From contig USBP01000007.1 of assembly GCA_900552985.1 (NCBI GenBank), forward strand, positions 1 to 17,751: a stretch of 17,751 bases of DNA, in the 5' to 3' direction. Positions 13,887 through 17,751 of the stretch are shown here, piece after piece. Numbering within the stretch: the stretch's first letter is position 1; each line of letters starts with the position of its first letter. The notes below the pieces were generated by a model. That model was not told the origin of the DNA, made no database searches, and saw only the letters and a list, made by a program, of their open reading frames with translations. The position numbers and the translations under genes were made by a program. The DNA is from an uncultured Oscillospiraceae bacterium. Its GTDB lineage: Bacteria > Bacillota > Clostridia > Oscillospirales > Acutalibacteraceae.

Positions 13887-14591
13887 TTAAATGACCCACT
13901 TGTATCCAATCCCCCAAATCGTCACCAAATGCTTGGGGTTAGAGGGTTCATCCTCAATCTTCATTCGGAGCCGCCGGATATTGACATCAACAATTTTTTC
14001 CTCACCAAAATAAGAATCTCCCCATACACGGTTAAGGATATCCGTTCTGTCCAAAGCGGCGCCCGGGTTTTGAAAAAAATACTCCATGATTTGAAATTCC
14101 ACCTGCGTCAAATCGATCAAAACGCCTTTTTTGGTCAGCGTCCGATTACGGGAATTCAGCACGAATTCACCCAATTCAATCGTGTCTTCCTGCGCCTTGT
14201 CAGCCGAAGACGCCTTGCTCATCATGACGCGCCGGTAGATCGCATCGACCCGTGCCATCAGCTCTGAAGGGGAGAAAGGCTTGGTTACATAGTCGTCGGC
14301 GCCGACCAGCAGGCCGGTCACCTTATCCATCTCCTGTGTGCGTGCGGTCAACATAATGATCCCCAAAAGGGGGCTGCGCGCACGAAGCTGCTTGCAGCAC
14401 TCCAGGCCGTCCATCTGCGGCATCATGATATCCAGCAGCGCTACGTCAATATCTCCGTTGCGTTCATCATAAATCTTCAAAGCTTCCATTCCATCGCCAG
14501 CCTCAAGCACCTCATAGCCGCTGCGGCGCAGGTTGATTACAATAAAATCACGGATGGAGATCTCGTCTTCTGCGACAAGTACAGTCTTCAT
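13887..14591 (-). CDS. OmpR/PhoB-type response regulator
   Basis: A 234-residue two-domain response regulator. The receiver (1-115) has the acidic pair E8-D9, phospho-acceptor D54 (LLDIMMPQMDG) and the DYVTKPF lysine near 103. The winged-helix DNA-binding domain (about 135-232) includes DILNRVWGDSYFGEEKIVDVNIRRLR (split) and ends in IWGIGYKWVI, a typical OmpR-family close. The start at 14591 (MKTVLVAEDE) is chosen because the strong GAGGAGGA lies 9-10 bases upstream and receiver domains begin there; the longer frame from 14624 would run into the lipoprotein gene. The gene is immediately followed by its kinase. DNA targets are unknown, and self-regulation of this operon is possible but not shown. 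Confidence 0.92.
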   Translation of the reverse strand: MKTVLVAEDEISIRDFIVINLRRSGYEVLEAGDGMEALKIYDERNGDIDVALLDIMMPQMDGLECCKQLRARSPLLGIIMLTARTQEMDKVTGLLVGADDYVTKPFSPSELMARVDAIYRRVMMSKASSADKAQEDTIELGEFVLNSRNRTLTKKGVLIDLTQVEFQIMEYFFQNPGAALDRTDILNRVWGDSYFGEEKIVDVNIRRLRMKIEDEPSNPKHLVTIWGIGYKWVI

Positions 14592-14616
14592 TTCGCCATA
14601 TCCTCCTCCTCTACGA

Positions 14617-16041
14617 TCACTCAATGATGGAAATGCTGGATTCTAATAAATCAAAATGAATATCATACGCTGAAGCGGCGTTTAATAACCGCCCAACATA
14701 AACGACGCTGTCGTTTCTCTTGAGCAACGTGTAATCAGCAAGGGGATTTTTCTCCCACTGATCTGCTGGAAGCGTCATAATCGCAAACAACTCGTCGCCA
14801 ATTTGTCCGCCCTCCCGAGCAAAAAAGGACCACTGCCGCTCGTTCTGATTGCTGATGATCGTCACCCGTGGCTCCTCGTTCTCGCCAATCCATTCCTCCG
14901 GATAGTAGAACAGGTATCCATCGGAATAGTTGATGGCGCTGTACGCGACCACCTTTGTCTCCTGTGGACCGCTGCCCTGAAATTGCAGCCATTTGGTCAG
15001 ATAGAGCTGCTGTGTAACACTGCTTGCCGCCTGCCCCTTTGAGGCGTTTGCCGCATTTTCTGAGAGCTCCTCTGATGCAGTGTAGCCGCTGTCCGGCAAT
15101 ATGCTCTGCACCGGTATTTCGATAATCGCATCGTTATTAATATCGTTAGAGGCAATCGCTTCATAACGCAGCGTCGCAACATTCGCTCCCTTTTGTTCCT
15201 CATACAGAGGCGCAATCAAGCGCTTGGCTCTGCTATCCCAATAGACAATCTCCGTAATCATAGAAGAGGCCCCTGCATTTGCATCTATATAAATTCTAAC
15301 AGGGCTTTGGGTGCCGAGCTTTTCAGATTTCAAAGAAACATAGTTGGAAGTTCTGGGGTCGAGCGCCACCTCACCAGCTACCGTAACAACATTTTTCACC
15401 ATTTTAAGCAGCTTACCGGACATTCCCCGCCCCGGTTCAGCTGTATCCTGTGCAAGCACAAACACTTCTTCACACCCGTCGGCATCCATATCAACCGGCA
15501 GCATCGCTGTAAAGGCCTCGCGTGCAAGCGTATTAATGTAAGGCCCATTTTCAGACTCTGTATATTGATAAATCGTCAGCATTTTACTACCCTGGCTGCC
15601 AAACAGACGCCATCCCACAATCAGCTCGGCCTTCTCATCATCATTCATATCGGCAAAGTAGACGGAATAGATCTCGCTGCCCTCGCCTGGGAAATCATAG
15701 TGAAACGTCCATTTTCCATTTTCACTATCCATAAAATGAATTCGGACAGTCGATTGATCCTTGTTTTCCGTATAAAAAACAAGCGCCTCTTCCTCCCCGT
15801 CATGATCCATGTCATACAAGATAAACGAGGAATGATACTCCCCCGTGCTGGGAGTTTTGAGCAAAAAATTCTTCCCAACAGCATCCTCAAATGCATCCTG
15901 TACCTCTTCATTGCCGCCTGCCAGTTTTGGAGGCCGCAGCAGGTTCGGCAGGGAGGTAAAGCGCAATGAGCATCCGCTAAACAGGAAAAGAAATGCAAGG
16001 GCCAGCGCCATGCAGGCATACAGTTGTTTTCTCATTTTCAA
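14617..16041 (-). CDS. Lipoprotein with repeated Asp-rich (FG-GAP/VCBS-like) motifs
   Basis: A secreted lipoprotein of about 474 residues, not recognised as a named family. A hydrophobic signal segment ends in a lipobox LFSGC (lipidated Cys at 24), so it should sit on the outer face of the membrane. Four acidic motifs recur: DMDHDG (77-82), DMNDDEKAE (131-139), DMDADG (184-189) and DINNDAIIEIP (about 300-310), each followed by E-A/L-hydrophobic strands as in VCBS/FG-GAP beta-propeller blades that bind calcium. The C-terminal third (about 340-474) lacks these. I chose TTG at 16041: AAGGAGGG (16058-16051) lies 9 bases upstream; ATG at 16035 is the alternative. It lies between cdaR and the response regulator in the same direction, suggesting a role with the two-component system. 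That link is inference. Confidence 0.7.
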   Translation of the reverse strand: MKMRKQLYACMALALAFLFLFSGCSLRFTSLPNLLRPPKLAGGNEEVQDAFEDAVGKNFLLKTPSTGEYHSSFILYDMDHDGEEEALVFYTENKDQSTVRIHFMDSENGKWTFHYDFPGEGSEIYSVYFADMNDDEKAELIVGWRLFGSQGSKMLTIYQYTESENGPYINTLAREAFTAMLPVDMDADGCEEVFVLAQDTAEPGRGMSGKLLKMVKNVVTVAGEVALDPRTSNYVSLKSEKLGTQSPVRIYIDANAGASSMITEIVYWDSRAKRLIAPLYEEQKGANVATLRYEAIASNDINNDAIIEIPVQSILPDSGYTASEELSENAANASKGQAASSVTQQLYLTKWLQFQGSGPQETKVVAYSAINYSDGYLFYYPEEWIGENEEPRVTIISNQNERQWSFFAREGGQIGDELFAIMTLPADQWEKNPLADYTLLKRNDSVVYVGRLLNAASAYDIHFDLLESSISIIE

Positions 16042-16099
16042 TGGGCATGCCCCTCCTTCCCTGCGATCCATACTTATCTACTGAAAAAATCCCAGCGAA

Positions 16100-17401
16100 T
16101 CAGCCGCTTTTTGCTGTAATCTGAACCGGAACCTGATAGGTATGATAGGCCCAACAATCGTTTAGCCCCCTGACATATACCCGCGCCGTAACCTCTTGCC
16201 TTCCCTCCTTGAGGGAAATGGTGCTGAGATCCACCTCGGCATACAGGTTAGAAGCATTCAACTCCGCAATAGACGCACTCGGACCGACAATCGTTACCCC
16301 GTCAATATCCTCCAGGACGGAAATTTCAAACGCATCGGGCACATTCAACAGGGTAATATTGCTTCTCGACACCGTATAGGACGAGGACACCATGTTGCTT
16401 GCATTAATTTCCACTGTAAAGCGGGCAACATCCTTATCAACCACCTTAACCTCCTGGATGGAATCGGCAGAAAAAGTAAAGGTGTTGCGAATGGTGCCAA
16501 TCTCATTAAAATCAATCGTACCAACGGAGAAGGAATCCATCGCATCAATATCGGCCTCTTCCGCGGCCACTGTAACACGAGAAGGCGTAATTGTCGTGGG
16601 AAGGGGATTGTTCACGTAGGCCAACGGGACATTGAGATACGAAACGGTGACAGGCAGTTCCTTCAGCTTCAAAACCCGAATCGTCAAAGTCGCGTTTTCC
16701 TGCCCGTGATTAATTTCCAGATATTGCGGCGTACCGCCATATTCACTGATCGGGACAATCTGCGCTTCCAGCGTGGTGGTTGTCGTCAACGGTTCCGAAA
16801 TAGAGACGCGCGCTACCACACGGCTGATCTTGTTTACCTCCGTCGTAGGGCCGGAAATGGTCACATTGCTAACGGAAGGATAGACAGATTCCTGAATATA
16901 CCCCTCCTCCGGAATGACGCGCTCTGCTACAATATCCGGCTCTAACGGATAAGACGCCTCCTTATACGTATCAAAATAGACCTGTACCTTTGTCTGAGAC
17001 AGGGACATCACGGTAAATTCCGCATCATCGCTGGCCGGCTGAGCCACAAGCGTGACATCATTTTTACCGGAGGAGCTGACATAGCTTAAGTCGGGTGTTA
17101 CCCGAATATCCTCCGGCTCCAGATTGGAAACAATATATCGCTTGCCATAAACAACGACATCCACCTTGTAATCGGTATCGCCGAAAGCCTGAAGCCCCAG
17201 TTGCTCCGGCAGGCTACCGCTCAGACTGAAATCCACAGGAACGTTTTCAACCGTGTAAGATTCCTCCGGGCTCGCTGTCATGGAAATCGCTACCCAGATT
17301 ACAAAAGCCAGCACAATCGAAAACAGGAGCACAAACCGGTTGTTGCTGAAAAGCTCGCGAAAATTTACCGGCATTTTAATTTTCTTTCCCATTTTTTTCA
17401 T
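16100..17401 (-). CDS. cdaR: CdaR (YbbR-domain regulator of c-di-AMP synthase)
   Basis: A 433-residue YbbR-domain protein. A short basic cytoplasmic N-terminus precedes one membrane helix at about 22-42; the rest is extracellular and consists of four YbbR repeats, each beginning with a V-x-V/hydrophobic strand (first at about 50-100, last at about 360-430). CdaR binds and adjusts the diadenylate cyclase CdaA in the cdaA-cdaR-glmM operon. I use ATG 17401 because GGGAGG lies 7 bases before it; the longer start at 17446 would run 71 bases into cdaA. It overlaps the cdaA frame by 26 bases. glmM does not follow; the lipoprotein gene does. Since the adjacent cdaA is broken, whether CdaR has its usual partner is unclear. 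Confidence 0.93.
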   Translation of the reverse strand: MKKMGKKIKMPVNFRELFSNNRFVLLFSIVLAFVIWVAISMTASPEESYTVENVPVDFSLSGSLPEQLGLQAFGDTDYKVDVVVYGKRYIVSNLEPEDIRVTPDLSYVSSSGKNDVTLVAQPASDDAEFTVMSLSQTKVQVYFDTYKEASYPLEPDIVAERVIPEEGYIQESVYPSVSNVTISGPTTEVNKISRVVARVSISEPLTTTTTLEAQIVPISEYGGTPQYLEINHGQENATLTIRVLKLKELPVTVSYLNVPLAYVNNPLPTTITPSRVTVAAEEADIDAMDSFSVGTIDFNEIGTIRNTFTFSADSIQEVKVVDKDVARFTVEINASNMVSSSYTVSRSNITLLNVPDAFEISVLEDIDGVTIVGPSASIAELNASNLYAEVDLSTISLKEGRQEVTARVYVRGLNDCWAYHTYQVPVQITAKSG

Positions 17402-17657
17402 GCTTGATCCTCCCGGCAATGCGCTTAAAGGTGCGGCTGATTTCACCTGGTTCTTCCGGCTGCGAAATCAGATATTTTTGCAGCTTTTCCCGCAGGTCGC
17501 CGTCAGAAATATCCTGTGTCAGCACCCCGTCGTGGGCAATGGAGATGGAGCCCCGTTCTTCTGAAACGACAACGACGATTGCATCGCTCTGCTCGCTCAT
17601 CCCAAGCGCCGCTCGATGGCGAGTGCCCAGCTCGCTGCTGACTGCATTATTTTGTGT
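17376..17657 (-). pseudogene. cdaA: C-terminal remnant of diadenylate cyclase CdaA
   Basis: About 93 residues matching the C-terminal part of CdaA/DisA-type diadenylate cyclase: TQNNAVSSELGTRHRAALG with the conserved LGTRHRA, then SDAIVVVVSEERG. The N-terminal three membrane helices and the DGA catalytic motif that should precede this are absent. Upstream of residue T (about 17657) the frame runs into the cmk promoter and coding strand and no longer resembles CdaA. The open frame on the - strand up to 17744 is antisense to cmk and not real protein. cdaR follows in the normal order, so an intact cdaA-cdaR pair existed. The cut may be a genuine rearrangement that abolishes the enzyme or a chimeric assembly join. 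Confidence 0.8.
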
Positions 17658-17663
17658 TATAAT
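17655..17663 (+). promoter_or_regulatory. Extended -10 box upstream of cmk
   Basis: TGT TATAAT (17655-17663) forms an extended -10 for the + strand, the same TGTTATAAT core as at scfA. A -35 would lie near 17635-17640 (CTGCTG), which is poor and lies within the cdaA remnant. It is therefore possible that the natural -35 of cmk was lost when this junction was made. Confidence 0.45.
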
Positions 17664-17697
17664 AAAAATGACGACATTTTTTGAGGAGGAATCCACT

Positions 17698-17751
17698 ATG
17701 ATTCGCATTGCCATCGACGGTCCGTCCAGCGCAGGAAAAAGCACGGTCGCA
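17698..17751 (+). CDS. cmk: Cytidylate kinase (5' end only)
   Basis: The ATG at 17698 begins MIRIAIDGPSSAGKSTVA, the classic start of cytidylate kinase, with the Walker A loop GPSSAGKST at residues 8-16. GAGGAGGA lies about 7 bases upstream. The gene runs out of the window after 18 codons. Cmk phosphorylates CMP and dCMP. In many Clostridia it follows rluB; here it is far from rluB and on the other strand, next to the broken cdaA. Confidence 0.88.
   Translation, partial: MIRIAIDGPSSAGKSTVA

Noticed and set aside
15193..15969. 258-codon open frame on the + strand
   Set aside because: Antisense to the lipoprotein gene; composition is rich in Ile/Asn/Arg/His as expected of a shadow frame.
16083..16116. 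Terminator between cdaR and the lipoprotein gene
   Set aside because: Only a 4-bp stem (AGCG/CGCT) over the cdaR stop before a T6 run; too weak to call.
16196..16945. 249-codon open frame on the + strand
   Set aside because: Antisense to cdaR with an Arg/His/Asn-rich, non-protein-like composition.

Overview
The window is a chromosomal piece of a spore-forming, low-to-mid GC Firmicute, most likely class Clostridia and an Oscillospiraceae/Ruminococcaceae-type gut lineage. I infer this from the SCIFF peptide and its maturase (a Clostridia hallmark), SpoIIM and GerW/YtfJ (endospore genes), the scpA-scpB-DUF2953-gerW-dacB-rluB gene order, CdaR, the DUF1385-prmC pair, strong AGGAGG ribosome sites and frequent TTG/GTG starts. 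Nothing looks like phage, transposon or CRISPR; most of the window is conserved core genome.

Layout. (1) 1-1161: tail of an unidentified + strand gene meeting a KamA-family radical SAM/PLP gene on the - strand. (2) 1162-1551: a 390-base gap with an AT-rich kamA upstream region carrying a 12-bp inverted repeat, a structured ~140-base block ending in a - strand terminator-like hairpin, and a near-consensus promoter for scfA. (3) 1552-3186: the scfA-scfB RiPP operon, with a hairpin between peptide and maturase and a very strong terminator behind. (4) 3366-4999: spoIIM (+) converging on and overlapping xerD (-). The xerD leader (5000-5170) holds a 32-base palindrome and a possible 18-codon ORF. 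(5) 5275-10489: a tightly overlapped - strand operon: M50 protease, scpA, scpB, DUF2953, gerW, D,D-carboxypeptidase, rluB, closed by an intrinsic terminator. (6) 10575-17657: a second - strand chain: cdaA remnant, cdaR, an acidic-repeat lipoprotein, an OmpR-type response regulator, a HAMP histidine kinase, DUF1385 and prmC. (7) 17698-17751: start of cmk on the + strand.

How they work together: the - strand chains combine chromosome segregation (ScpAB), peptidoglycan and sporulation (carboxypeptidase, GerW), translation and ribosome maturation (RluB, PrmC) and envelope signalling (CdaR, lipoprotein, two-component system). The scf pair makes and modifies a Cys-rich ribosomal peptide.

Most notable points: (a) cdaA is cut. 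Only its C-terminal ~93 residues, with the RHR motif, remain; the membrane helices and DGA catalytic motif are replaced at about 17,657 by the cmk promoter and gene on the other strand, which means a real rearrangement or a chimeric assembly. (b) A possible unannotated structured RNA lies between kamA and scfA. (c) The xerD leader has an extended -10 promoter, a small ORF and a 15-bp-arm palindrome. (d) A lipoprotein with repeated Asp-rich motifs is embedded with a two-component system downstream of cdaR, a candidate signalling unit. Several starts were moved from the longest ORF on ribosome-site evidence (kinase, regulator, lipoprotein, CdaR, scfA).
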